A stretch of 10,527 nucleotides of DNA from FACHB-1406 sp034189065 (GCA_034189065.1 JAXHVQ010000175.1:1-10527), one strand, 5' to 3'. Shown: positions 1 through 6,147, numbered from the stretch's first letter. Numbers and translations are program-made. The notes: a model not told the origin generated them from the letters alone.

Positions 1-121
1 GTGCAAGGGGTTTTGACTCATTTTAACGATAATTCGTCCTTTCCCATCAATTTTTTCGGGACTCTCTTGTGGTTAGTTTCCCCTTGCTGTCTGGCTTTAG
101 GCTTTTTTCAGCAAGCCCTAA
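1..121. mobile_element. Possible terminal part of an IS or MITE (truncated by window edge)
   Basis: The 13-mer CAGCAAGCCCTAA at 109-121 is the exact reverse complement of TTAGGGCTTGCTG at 10320-10332, so the same end-like word occurs twice in opposite orientation. Read on the minus strand, the segment starts with this word, runs about 100 bp of non-coding leader and reaches an ATG at 21-19 that stays open to base 1 (M-S-Q-N-P-L-H), as the left end of an IS with its transposase start would. No RBS is visible. The plus strand is also open in frame 1 from base 1 to a TAA at 148-150. I favour an IS end by inference only; the diagnostic part lies outside the window. Confidence 0.3.
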
Positions 122-152
122 TTAAGCTTATGCTTCTACCTTATTTTTAATC

Positions 153-422
153 ATGCCCTGGTTTGTTAAGATTGAAAAAGGAATTGTTGACAAAAATACC
201 TTCGACCGCTACGTTCCCGCTCATCTCGATTACGTTCGCGATTTAATTGCCAAAGGTCACAACGCTAAAACGGGATATTGGGCAGAATACGGGGGAGGAA
301 TGCTCTTGTTTCAAGCCGGTTCAATGGCAGAGGCACGCACTATTGTTGAAAGCGATCCGTTAATCGAAAATGGTTGCGTCGAGTATGAATTACACGAGTG
401 GTGCATTTTAGTCGAAGAATGA
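153..422 (+). CDS. YciI family protein
   Basis: An 89-residue protein with the whole YciI (YCII-related) ferredoxin-like fold pattern. The N-terminus has a 'PWFVKIEKG' strand, then His24 in the first helix (PAHLDYV), the conserved glycine stretch 47-49 (YGGGM), an 'A-R-T-I-V-E-S-D-P-L' helix ending in the Asp68-Pro69 signature, and a C-terminal 'V-E-Y-E-L-H-E-W' strand. His24 and Asp68 match the His/Asp pair proposed as active-site residues in the family, but no biological substrate is established for most members. Length is normal, so it looks complete. The ATG at 153 is the natural start; no clear Shine-Dalgarno sequence precedes it. It stands alone on the plus strand and faces convergently towards lexA. 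The family is certain; the function is not known. Confidence 0.9.
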   Translation: MPWFVKIEKGIVDKNTFDRYVPAHLDYVRDLIAKGHNAKTGYWAEYGGGMLLFQAGSMAEARTIVESDPLIENGCVEYELHEWCILVEE

Positions 423-629
423 AGATAAGGTGCGTGTCTTGAGTTTGACGATTGGGTGGAAATTAGGATCGAGGTATGTATAAATCTCTCCCATGCACCC
501 TTATTTTGACGAAAACAAGCCAAAGTTAGCGAGAGAGCGATCGGTTTTAGCGCGCAAAAGTTGTTGGTTTTTCATTCAACTCCAAAGCAATTGTCCATTG
601 TCGCAAAAATGGAGTCAACAGATATTTCC

Positions 630-685
630 CCCCATCTCCCCATCTCCCCATCTCCCCATCTCCCCATCTCCCCATCTCCCCATCT
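630..685. repeat. Octamer microsatellite, 7 perfect copies of CCCCATCT
   Basis: Seven head-to-tail perfect copies of CCCCATCT occupy exactly 56 bp, with no interruptions. One strand is all pyrimidine apart from one A per unit. Perfect copies suggest recent or ongoing expansion by slippage. It lies in the convergent spacer downstream of both the YciI gene and lexA, so it is unlikely to affect protein sequence. Confidence 0.95.
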
Positions 686-726
686 CCTAGTACCCTCGTC
701 AATCAAATTAGATTCCAGGAGTCTCA

Positions 727-752
727 ACCCAAAACCCAACACCTAAAACCCC
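727..752. repeat. Degenerate heptamer array abutting the lexA stop codon
   Basis: Three consecutive 7-bp words, ACCCAAA, ACCCAAC and ACCTAAA, followed by a partial ACCCC, run directly into the TTA (TAA on the minus strand) that ends lexA at 753. No unique sequence separates the array from the stop codon. Confidence 0.75.
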
Positions 753-1376
753 TTAAATTCCGGCGAGACTAATGGATTGATACCCGCGCCAAACCCCCAC
801 TAATATCCCCTGGACGTGGACGACTTCAACCGCTACCTCAATGGGAGAGTAGCTGGCATTTGAGGGTTTGAGCGTTACCTTGTTCGCACTGCGATAGAAG
901 CGTTTGAGCGTCGTTCCGTGTCCTTCGACTCGGGCGGCGACAATGGCTCCATTTTTGGGTTCTTCGTTGGCGGGAAGCGATCGCACAATTGCCATATCGC
1001 CGTCGGTTATCAAATCCTCAATCATACTATCGCCCGTCACCCTCAAGGCAAAACAGTTGGGTTGGCGCACAATATTAGATAAATCCAGTTGTTCCTGTAC
1101 GTCGGTGAAAGGTTCGACTAATCCACCCGCCGCAATTGCGCCCAGTACGGGTACCCCTTGTTGGTGATGGAGAAGGCGAATGGTGCGCGCCTTGCCTTCA
1201 GTCCAGTCGATATATCCCTTGTTTCTCAGCCGTTCTAAACGACTTTGAACGGGGGCGGGCGATTTTAAATTCATCGCTTCCATCATCTGACGAATCGAGG
1301 GGGAATGCTGTTCGGTACGAATATATTCCACCAACCATTCGTAAAGTTCCCGTTGTACTGTTGTTAGAGTTTCCAT
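753..1376 (-). CDS. lexA: LexA repressor, SOS-type S24 peptidase
   Basis: A 207-residue LexA. The N-terminal winged helix-turn-helix (about 1-68) has the LexA pattern TTVQREL...SPSIRQMMEAM...VQSRLERLRNKGYI. The S24 autopeptidase domain (about 73-200) keeps the scissile Ala83-Gly84 in 'AIAAGGLVEPF', the nucleophile Ser117 in 'TGDSM' and the general base Lys158 in 'TTLKRF'. These line up with E. coli Ala84-Gly85, Ser119 and Lys156. It should therefore be able to cleave itself when stimulated by RecA-ssDNA. Some cyanobacterial LexA proteins, such as that of Synechocystis 6803, lack these residues and have other roles; this one is of the cleavable type by sequence. A perfect cyanobacterial LexA box 44 bp upstream of the ATG suggests autoregulation. 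It lies downstream of the aminopeptidase gene on the same strand, with its own probable promoter in the 73-bp gap. Confidence 0.96.
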   Translation of the reverse strand: METLTTVQRELYEWLVEYIRTEQHSPSIRQMMEAMNLKSPAPVQSRLERLRNKGYIDWTEGKARTIRLLHHQQGVPVLGAIAAGGLVEPFTDVQEQLDLSNIVRQPNCFALRVTGDSMIEDLITDGDMAIVRSLPANEEPKNGAIVAARVEGHGTTLKRFYRSANKVTLKPSNASYSPIEVAVEVVHVQGILVGVWRGYQSISLAGI

Positions 1377-1415
1377 AGATTTGTTGAACTCGAAGATTTC
1401 GATAAATCCATCTTT

Positions 1416-1444
1416 AGTTTAGAACTTTTGTACTAGAAAATCTA
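1416..1444 (-). promoter_or_regulatory. Candidate lexA promoter
   Basis: On the minus strand, TAGATT (1444-1439; 3 of 6 match to TTGACA) and TAAACT (1421-1416; 4 of 6 match to TATAAT) are separated by exactly 17 bp. The LexA box fills almost the whole spacer, a typical repressor position. The hexamers are weak, so this is supported mainly by spacing and context. Confidence 0.4.
1421..1434 (-). promoter_or_regulatory. LexA box (SOS operator) upstream of lexA
   Basis: Read on the minus strand this is AGTACAAAAGTTCT, which matches every defined position of the cyanobacterial LexA-box consensus RGTACNNNDGTWCB as I know it. It is an imperfect palindrome (GTAC-N4-GTTC). I scanned the other GTAC words of the window by eye and found no second match. 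Its place 44 bp upstream of the lexA ATG implies self-repression. Confidence 0.85.
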
Positions 1445-1450
1445 GATTTT
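1437..1450. repeat. Perfect 14-bp palindrome beside the LexA box
   Basis: AAAATCTAGATTTT is its own reverse complement. It starts 3 bp from the LexA box and its last base is also the last base of the aminopeptidase stop codon. It could be a second operator, or a weak AT-rich structure at the end of the upstream transcript; it does not look like an intrinsic terminator. Confidence 0.6.
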
Positions 1451-2808
1451 TAAAATGAATTTTGCACGATCGCGATATCTTCAACTCGTCTGGGGAGTTT
1501 CGCCGTCAAAACTTCCGCGCCCGATTTGTTGACCAAAACATCATTTTCGATGCGAATGCCCCGCGTATCGCTAAACTGCGCGAGGCGTTCCCAATTCACT
1601 GCATCCCCGTAGCGCGATCGCGTTTTGGGGTCGTGCAAAATTCCCGGAATTTGATAAAATCCCGGCTCAATTGTCACCACCATTCCCGACTGTAACGGCC
1701 GATTTAAACGCAAATACTTCAACCCAAAGCGATCGCTGCGCTGTCTCCCCCACTCATACCCCGCCAAATCGCCCAAATCTTCTAAATCGTGAACGTCTAA
1801 CCCCAACAAATGTCCGACTCCGTGGGGAAAAAATAGGGCGTGGACATCCCGTTCTACCAAATCTGCCACGTTGCCGCGCAAAATACCCACATCCACTAAC
1901 CCTTCAGTCAAAATACTCGCGGCTAATAAATGAATATCCAAATATTCTACTTCCGGGCGAATGCGGGCAATGCAAGCATCGTGCGCCGCTAAAACGATTT
2001 CGTAAATTTGGCGCTGGGTGGGAGAAAATTCGCCTCCCACCGGATAAGTGCGCGTAATATCCGAAGCCCAACCGCTTTGAGTTTCCGCCCCAACATCGGC
2101 AAGAATTAAATCTCCCGGTTGTAACCGATTGTCGTAGCGTTCGTTGTGCAATACTTCCCCGCGTGTCGTGACGATGCTATTGTAAGAACAAGTCATGTTG
2201 CGAGCAATAATGACCCCTTCGATGGCGCTGCGAACTTCCGCCTCGGTTTTCGCCCTTCGCGCTGCCCTCATTCCCGCCAAATGCGCTTCAACCGCTACGG
2301 CAGCGCTGGTTCGCAACTCCCGCAGTGCAGCTTCGTCGTGGCACAGGCGCAACCCAACGATGGCTTTGGCTAACTCCAAATCCTCGGCAGTTGGGGGGAA
2401 TTCGACGGCGCGCTGAAGGATGCGAGACTGTTGGGCGCGAGTTGCTAAATCTTGTACCGCGAGGGTTGCCGCGTTTTGGGCGCGAGAAGGGAGTTGCGAC
2501 AGGGGATAGTGGGCATCTGCCCCGATTGAGAGCGCAATTTCTGCGGTTGTTGGCGCTTCTCCGTGCCACAGACAACTTTCTGGGGAAGGATCGTCGGCAA
2601 AAAGTTCGAGTTGACCTGCTTCGAGGCGAATGGCGGCGTTTTCTAAGGAGTATCCGGTAAAGTAGAGGAAATGACTGCTGGCTCGGAAGGGGAAGCGATT
2701 GGCGGGAAAGTTGCGCGAGACTGCTTGTCCCGACCATAAAATGACGGGAATGTCAAGGGCGCGGGCGAGGTTTTGGCGGCGTTGTTGAAGAATTTTTGGA
2801 TCGGTCAT
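1450..2808 (-). CDS. pepP: Xaa-Pro aminopeptidase (aminopeptidase P, M24B)
   Basis: A 452-residue cytosolic metallopeptidase that removes an N-terminal residue preceding proline. The creatinase/AMP_N domain (about 5-140) carries 'FPANRFPFRASSHFLYFTG'. The pita-bread M24 domain (about 160-435) has all five dinuclear-metal ligands: Asp238 (ILADVGAE), Asp250 (ASDITRTYP), His333 (FFPHGVGHLLGLDVHD), Glu381 (VTIEPGFY) and Glu421 (RIENDVLV). Supporting His329, His340 and Arg419 are also present, so the enzyme should be active. Length matches bacterial aminopeptidase P. No signal peptide is seen. The ATG at 2808 lies inside a repeated 11-bp motif (2804-2814), and the heptamer array at 2811-2838 sits where an RBS would be, so there is no Shine-Dalgarno sequence. 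No other Met is close enough to serve as start. Precise natural substrates are unknown. Confidence 0.94.
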   Translation of the reverse strand: MTDPKILQQRRQNLARALDIPVILWSGQAVSRNFPANRFPFRASSHFLYFTGYSLENAAIRLEAGQLELFADDPSPESCLWHGEAPTTAEIALSIGADAHYPLSQLPSRAQNAATLAVQDLATRAQQSRILQRAVEFPPTAEDLELAKAIVGLRLCHDEAALRELRTSAAVAVEAHLAGMRAARRAKTEAEVRSAIEGVIIARNMTCSYNSIVTTRGEVLHNERYDNRLQPGDLILADVGAETQSGWASDITRTYPVGGEFSPTQRQIYEIVLAAHDACIARIRPEVEYLDIHLLAASILTEGLVDVGILRGNVADLVERDVHALFFPHGVGHLLGLDVHDLEDLGDLAGYEWGRQRSDRFGLKYLRLNRPLQSGMVVTIEPGFYQIPGILHDPKTRSRYGDAVNWERLAQFSDTRGIRIENDVLVNKSGAEVLTAKLPRRVEDIAIVQNSF

Positions 2809-2810
2809 TT

Positions 2811-2838
2811 CAGTAATCAGTTACCAGTAATCAGTTAA
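2811..2838. repeat. Heptamer array at the aminopeptidase start codon
   Basis: Four 7-bp units, CAGTAAT, CAGTTAC, CAGTAAT and CAGTTAA, begin 2 bp upstream of the aminopeptidase ATG and occupy the ribosome-binding region. They belong to the same CAGTTAC family as the arrays at 5623-5655, 9925-9952 and, more degenerate, 10112-10160. Confidence 0.9.
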
Positions 2839-2850
2839 CAGGAAACCTTT

Positions 2851-2908
<58 letters not shown>

Positions 2909-2950
2909 GTCAGCCTTAACTTAGGTCATTCAACCAGGTTTTATATTATT

Positions 2951-4075
2951 TTAAGATGCGGGGATGGGAGAATGGCGATCGCGCGGTTGAGGCGATCGCA
3001 AGAAAACCAAACCGCTGTACAATTGAAATGCGCTGTCCCAAGGGGTTTCTTTGCGCCGTTTGAGGTCGAGGCGAGGTTTGACGCGACTTAACATTTCTGT
3101 AAAGCCCAAGGCGGTTTCGGCAAAGGGCGTAAAGTCGGAATATGAGTCGGCGTGGGGCAATCGTTCTCGGAGAAACTTAGTTAACTTCTGCCAACTTTGG
3201 CTGACGGTTCCTCCGACCATAGCCAAAGTGGGGTCTGAAGGAGTGGCAAAATCAAGGCCTTGCTGAAATTGGTAAGTGCGATCGCAAAGTCTTAGGATAC
3301 AATTTCGACTCGATAAGTGCAAATCGACACAGTATACATAATCTTGAAACTGAGTTTTGCGTTGAAGTTTATGTTTGACATCCACCGTAACGACCGATTC
3401 AAATAAAGGTAAACGTCCTTCAACCCATCGATCGACTTCCGACCAGTCAAAATCAATGGTTCCTTCCTGTCCATCTTGATTTTGGCAGCGGGCTACAACA
3501 TCTAGGGTTTCCGATAAAAAGTAATTTACTTCTAACACTTCCAATTGGTCGATTGCTTCTAAGGATTCGCAAAAACTGGGGATTTTGGCTTCGACTAATT
3601 TGGAACTTAAATAGCGCAGTTCTCCCAAGGAACCGGTGCGATACAAGCGCCACCCTCGACTCGGCAGTTGCAAGCGAGCGATATAAGGGTCGAGTTGGAC
3701 AATTTTAGCAAATTTCTGTGCGGCTTCTTGTTTTAATTGAGAAGCAATGGGTTCTAAAATTAAAAGACTGGGTTTAGTTCCGCCTTCTTGAGATTTAGCC
3801 AGAGAAATAGCTTGTTCTCGTTCTTTTTTCTCAATTTCTTCTAAGCGACCAATCCGCTGTCGAATTTGAGCCATTAATTTGGGATTAGTTGTTTTGGGCA
3901 ATAGTTTGAAATAGATATTTCGGGCGGATTCAAGTTTTCCCGTCCCTTCGTAAACGCGACCGGCATAATACTGCAACCACGGGTCGTCGGGGTCTTTTTT
4001 GAGGAGGGGTTTGAGCAAACGAATTGCTGTTTTGTAGTCTTGGATTTTAATTGCGTCTGAGATTTCGTTTAGCAT
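2951..4075 (-). CDS. TPR-containing protein of unknown function
   Basis: About 374 residues from the ATG at 4075; a TTG at 4087 would add four residues (M-I-N-E). I prefer the ATG. Numbering here is from the TTG. Residues 5-66 form about two tetratricopeptide repeats: 'DYKTAIRLLKPLLKKDPDDP' then 'YAGRVYEGTGKLESARNIYF', with the usual Ala/Gly/Tyr/Pro spacing. A charged helical stretch at 70-98 is a probable coiled coil. The rest (about 105-345) is a mixed, beta-rich domain with several Cys and Trp but no family motif I recognise. The last 30 residues are basic and Pro/Ser-rich. There is no signal peptide or membrane span, so it is probably cytosolic. TPRs usually bind protein partners, but the partner is unknown. 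It is downstream of rsmE on the same strand, but a 250-bp repeat array separates them, so cotranscription is uncertain. Confidence 0.8.
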   Translation of the reverse strand: MLNEISDAIKIQDYKTAIRLLKPLLKKDPDDPWLQYYAGRVYEGTGKLESARNIYFKLLPKTTNPKLMAQIRQRIGRLEEIEKKEREQAISLAKSQEGGTKPSLLILEPIASQLKQEAAQKFAKIVQLDPYIARLQLPSRGWRLYRTGSLGELRYLSSKLVEAKIPSFCESLEAIDQLEVLEVNYFLSETLDVVARCQNQDGQEGTIDFDWSEVDRWVEGRLPLFESVVTVDVKHKLQRKTQFQDYVYCVDLHLSSRNCILRLCDRTYQFQQGLDFATPSDPTLAMVGGTVSQSWQKLTKFLRERLPHADSYSDFTPFAETALGFTEMLSRVKPRLDLKRRKETPWDSAFQLYSGLVFLRSPQPRDRHSPIPAS

Positions 4076-4115
4076 CTCGTTAATCAATATATTTGAGGAA
4101 AGAATGGGAGACGGG

Positions 4116-4241
4116 GTTATGGGTTCAGAGTTCAGAGTTCAGAGTTCACCAGTTATGGGTTCAGAGTTCACCAGTTATGGGTTCAGAGTTCACCAGTTAT
4201 GGGTTCACCAGTTATGGGAGACGGGGAGACGGGGTTATGGG
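4116..4241. repeat. Compound repeat with variable heptamer number
   Basis: The word GTTATGGG occurs at 4116, 4152, 4174, 4196, 4211 and 4234. The first four are each followed by TTCAGAG repeated 3, 1, 1 and 0 times and then TTCACCA. Spacings are therefore 36, 22, 22 and 15 bp, which is 15 + 7n. The fifth is followed by two copies of the octamer AGACGGGG (4219-4234), and the sixth by one more TTCAGAG. The array begins about 40 bp upstream of the TPR gene start. Confidence 0.92.
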
Positions 4242-4254
4242 TTCAGAGTTGGGG

Positions 4255-4323
4255 ATGACAAATGACAAATGACAAATGACGAAGGACAAATGACGAAGGA
4301 CAAATGACCAATGACCAATAACA
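4255..4323. repeat. AATGACA heptamer array running up to the rsmE stop
   Basis: A partial ATGACA (4255-4260) is followed by nine consecutive 7-bp units in perfect register: AATGACA x2, AATGACG, AAGGACA, AATGACG, AAGGACA, AATGACC x2 and AATAACA (4261-4323). Units differ by one or two bases but never in length. The array stops 2 bp before the rsmE stop codon at 4326. It is of the short tandemly repeated repetitive type known from filamentous cyanobacteria. Confidence 0.95.
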
Positions 4324-4325
4324 AA

Positions 4326-5066
4326 TTAAATACTTTCTTCAAAAATAGCAGCCGCCCAAGAAAGGGCAACAATGGGGGCGGTTGCAGCGCGTAAGATGCG
4401 CTTTCCCAGGGAAACGGGTTGGAACCCGGCCGCGATCGCGCCCTTGACTTCTTCAGCCGTCCAACCGCCTTCGGGACCGATGGCGATGGCGATGTCTCCC
4501 GATCCTACCGCGTCTGATGGGAAAGTGGCTTTAAATTGTTGCAAATCTGAAAGAAGATGGGGAAAGTTCCCTCGGGCGACGCAGATGTAACGGCGAGAAA
4601 ATGGCGCGTCGGAAAGCAATGTTTCGGGGGTAAAGGGAACGGGATCGGCGACGGTGGGAACCCATTGGCGTTCCGACTGTTCGGCGGCTTCTGTGGCGAT
4701 GCGCCGCCAGCGTTGGAGTTTTTGGGGACTGGGATTGAGGAGGACGCGATCGCTTAAAATTGGCACGAAGGCGGCAGTGCCTAATTCGGTACAACAGCGG
4801 ACGATTTCGTCGAAGGTATTGCCTTTGGGAAGGGCTACCATCAAGGTGACGGCGATGGGTAATTCGTTTTGCACTAGGAGGGTTTGGAGAATTTCAGCTT
4901 GTTGTTCGCCCAAACAAGCAATCCAAGATTGTCCTTCGCCATCCATTGCAATAAAGCGATCGCCTTTTTTCAGACGCAATACCCGATAGAGATAGTGCTG
5001 TTGCTGGGGCGATAAAATAATTGTATCGTTTTGCCGTTGTTGGGGCGCGATCGCGACTCGTTGCAT
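4326..5066 (-). CDS. rsmE: 16S rRNA (uracil-1498-N3) methyltransferase RsmE
   Basis: A 246-residue SPOUT-class enzyme that methylates N3 of U1498 (E. coli numbering) in the decoding region of 16S rRNA using S-adenosylmethionine. The N-terminal PUA-like RNA-binding domain has 'HYLYRVLRLKKGD' (24-36). The methyltransferase domain has 'KGNTFDEIVRCCTELG' (81-96), 'EAAEQSERQW' (126-135), the SAM-knot loop 'IGPEGGWTAEEV' (196-207) and the C-terminal 'LGKRILRAATAPIVAL' (220-235). Many bacterial homologues have Thr-Glu-Thr-Ala in the last motif and EQSGR in the middle one; here these read Ala-Ala-Thr-Ala and EQSER. I recall similar 'ILRAxTAP' forms in other cyanobacteria, so I do not take this as inactivation. 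Length is normal and the ATG at 5066 fits the family start. No Shine-Dalgarno sequence is obvious. Confidence 0.95.
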   Translation of the reverse strand: MQRVAIAPQQRQNDTIILSPQQQHYLYRVLRLKKGDRFIAMDGEGQSWIACLGEQQAEILQTLLVQNELPIAVTLMVALPKGNTFDEIVRCCTELGTAAFVPILSDRVLLNPSPQKLQRWRRIATEAAEQSERQWVPTVADPVPFTPETLLSDAPFSRRYICVARGNFPHLLSDLQQFKATFPSDAVGSGDIAIAIGPEGGWTAEEVKGAIAAGFQPVSLGKRILRAATAPIVALSWAAAIFEESI

Positions 5067-5224
5067 GAGTTATTTGAAGTTCTGAGTTTGGGCGGATTCG
5101 ATGTTGCCGCAATATCGCGCGAAAAGCAATTCGATGGAAATCTTTATTTTACCTGAATTCAAGTTTATTAGTAGCAAAAATACGATCTTTGAGTTATAAT
5201 ATTTCAATTAAACTAAATAATTAT

Positions 5225-5313
5225 AGGACTTACGCAAAGCCTCTATTTGTAGGGTGCGTTAGCGCAGCGTAACGCACCTTTATTGCTATATGTGGTGTAG
5301 TTACGTAAATCCT
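5225..5313. mobile_element. MITE-like inverted-repeat element
   Basis: The ends AGGACTTACGCAA (5225-5237) and TTACGTAAATCCT (5301-5313) are inverted repeats matching at 11 of 13 positions, both differences being transitions. In the middle is a strong hairpin, GGTGCGTTA (5253-5261) with TAACGCACC (5270-5278), extendable by one G-T and one A-T pair to 5251-5280. There is no ORF inside and no clear target duplication. Such words recur between genes in many cyanobacteria. It is most likely a non-autonomous miniature element in the rsmE upstream region. Confidence 0.7.
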
Positions 5314-5334
5314 GAATTAGATAATTGACAGCTC

Positions 5335-5559
5335 GTGAATCGAAAAATTCGTATAATTTGGAATAACTTTTTTGTCCACTTTATAGATGGTCTATTCAGC
5401 AATCTGAGTCGTTTGATTTATAGATTTGCCTGGAAACGAAAAAAGAAACTGTTTCTCAAAGAATTGGAAGAAGCTTATCAAGCGCAGGATAACGACCCTG
5501 AGTTCAAAGCAAAAGTATCTGTATGGGATGTTACAGCCAATGACGGTTTAAATACCTAA
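5335..5559 (+). CDS. Small hypothetical protein, possibly an antitoxin-like remnant
   Basis: A 74-codon frame from a GTG at 5335 with no Shine-Dalgarno sequence. The N-terminal ~33 residues are aromatic and hydrophobic (IIWNNFFVHFIDGLF), followed by a basic patch WKRKKK (33-38) and an acidic helix-like tail 'LKELEEAYQAQDNDPEF...VSVWDVTANDGL'. This tail reminds me of the C-termini of some cyanobacterial type II antitoxins, but that is a weak, memory-based likeness and no toxin gene follows. TTGACA at 5325-5330 and TATAAT at 5352-5357 are 21 bp apart, too far for a standard promoter, and would place the start downstream of the GTG. The frame begins 22 bp after the MITE-like element, so a gene whose 5' part was lost is possible. 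It may also be a chance ORF. Confidence 0.4.
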   Translation: MNRKIRIIWNNFFVHFIDGLFSNLSRLIYRFAWKRKKKLFLKELEEAYQAQDNDPEFKAKVSVWDVTANDGLNT

Positions 5560-5622
5560 TGGAGTTTTAACTTACCGGCGAGGAGAAATTTGGTAAGTCT
5601 ATCTTTGTACCTAGAATCTCCT

Positions 5623-5655
5623 GACTTTTGACTGGTAACTGGTAACTGAAATGAC
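5623..5655. repeat. Heptamer array ending in the ACTGAAATGAC motif
   Basis: Units GACTTTT, GACTGGT, AACTGGT and AACTGAA are in 7-bp register, ending with ACTGAAATGAC at 5645-5655. The same motif, in the same relation to the heptamers, is found at 2804-2814 and 9918-9928 on the minus strand. Confidence 0.85.
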
Positions 5656-5669
5656 AACTTTACTTTATC

Positions 5670-5772
5670 ATTCTTCCCTAAAGTTCCTTACCCACCGCCC
5701 TCGTCGTGGTGGGAATTGCCAATACGAGAGAATTTGTTTGATTGTAACTTATGAACGGCAATTCCCACCCTA
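5670..5772. repeat. 103-bp direct repeat, copy 1
   Basis: This copy matches 5897-5999 with 7 substitutions and no indels (about 93% identity); five of the seven are transitions. It contains a perfect 13-bp inverted repeat, GGTGGGAATTGCC (5708-5720) with GGCAATTCCCACC (5757-5769). The first arm also overlaps a shorter competing stem, CCCACC (5691-5696) with GGTGGG (5708-5713). No ORF is present. Confidence 0.93.
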
Positions 5773-5896
5773 CATTACCTAAATGACAATACTTTTTAGT
5801 CCTCAGAATTAGCCTCCGAATACTAACTGCTGCTAAACGCACCTCACAGGGGGTTGCAAAATAACAATAAGGAGAGGCAATTATTCATTGCGAACA

Positions 5897-5999
5897 ATTC
5901 TTCCCTAAAGTTCCTCACCCACCGCCCTCGTTGTGGTGGGCATTGCCAATGCGAGAGAATTTGTTCGATTGTAGCTTATTAACGGCAATTCCCACCCTA
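5897..5999. repeat. 103-bp direct repeat, copy 2
   Basis: Same length as copy 1. The long stem now has one mismatch because the first arm reads GGTGGGCATTGCC, while the short CCCACC/GGTGGG stem is kept. Similarity to copy 1 appears to resume after the nested element at 6103, which suggests the repeat was once longer and has been interrupted. Confidence 0.93.
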
Positions 6000-6102
6000 A
6001 GTAGGTGGGCAAAAATAAACGCATAACCTCGAAATTCGTATTCCTTGCCAGATAAGGGTTTTAGCTGGAGACATTGTTCTTTTAATTACGCCCACCTACT
6101 TA
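5998..6102. mobile_element. MITE inserted at a TA, with perfect terminal inverted repeats
   Basis: TAAGTAGGTGGGC (5998-6010) and GCCCACCTACTTA (6090-6102) are perfect 13-bp inverted repeats. If the outer TA on each side is a target duplication, the element is 101 bp (6000-6100) with 11-bp ends. Removing it and one TA gives CACCCTACACTAAC, close to CACCCTACATTACC that follows copy 1 of the direct repeat. TA duplication is typical of IS630/Tc1-mariner relatives, so a non-autonomous member of that group is likely. It encodes nothing. Confidence 0.75.
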
Positions 6103-6147
6103 CACTAACTTTTCAAATGGATGAGGTAGATTTTTCTAGCATAAGTC

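Larger units (their letters stand above)
423..752. other. Convergent spacer between the YciI gene and lexA
   Basis: This 330-bp spacer lies between two convergent genes. Bases 423-629 show no hairpin terminator, RNA gene or credible ORF. The rest is a perfect octamer array and a degenerate heptamer array listed separately. Open frames across 493-746 read through the octamers as Pro/Ser/His/Leu/Ile repeats and are not real genes. Confidence 0.7.

Noticed and set aside
1..150. Plus-strand frame open from base 1 to TAA at 148-150, possible end of a truncated gene
   Set aside because: 49 open codons can arise by chance, the peptide shows no known motif, and an IS-end reading explains the 109-121 word better. 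It cannot be settled without upstream sequence.
493..746. Two overlapping plus-strand frames (65 and 61 codons)
   Set aside because: Much of their coding potential is the octamer array, read as Pro/His/Leu/Ile/Ser repeats; there is no RBS, domain or unique sequence of gene-like quality.
4326..5066. RsmE as catalytically altered because of Ala-Ala-Thr-Ala instead of Thr-Glu-Thr-Ala
   Set aside because: The SAM loop and other motifs are intact, and similar variants appear usual in cyanobacterial RsmE.
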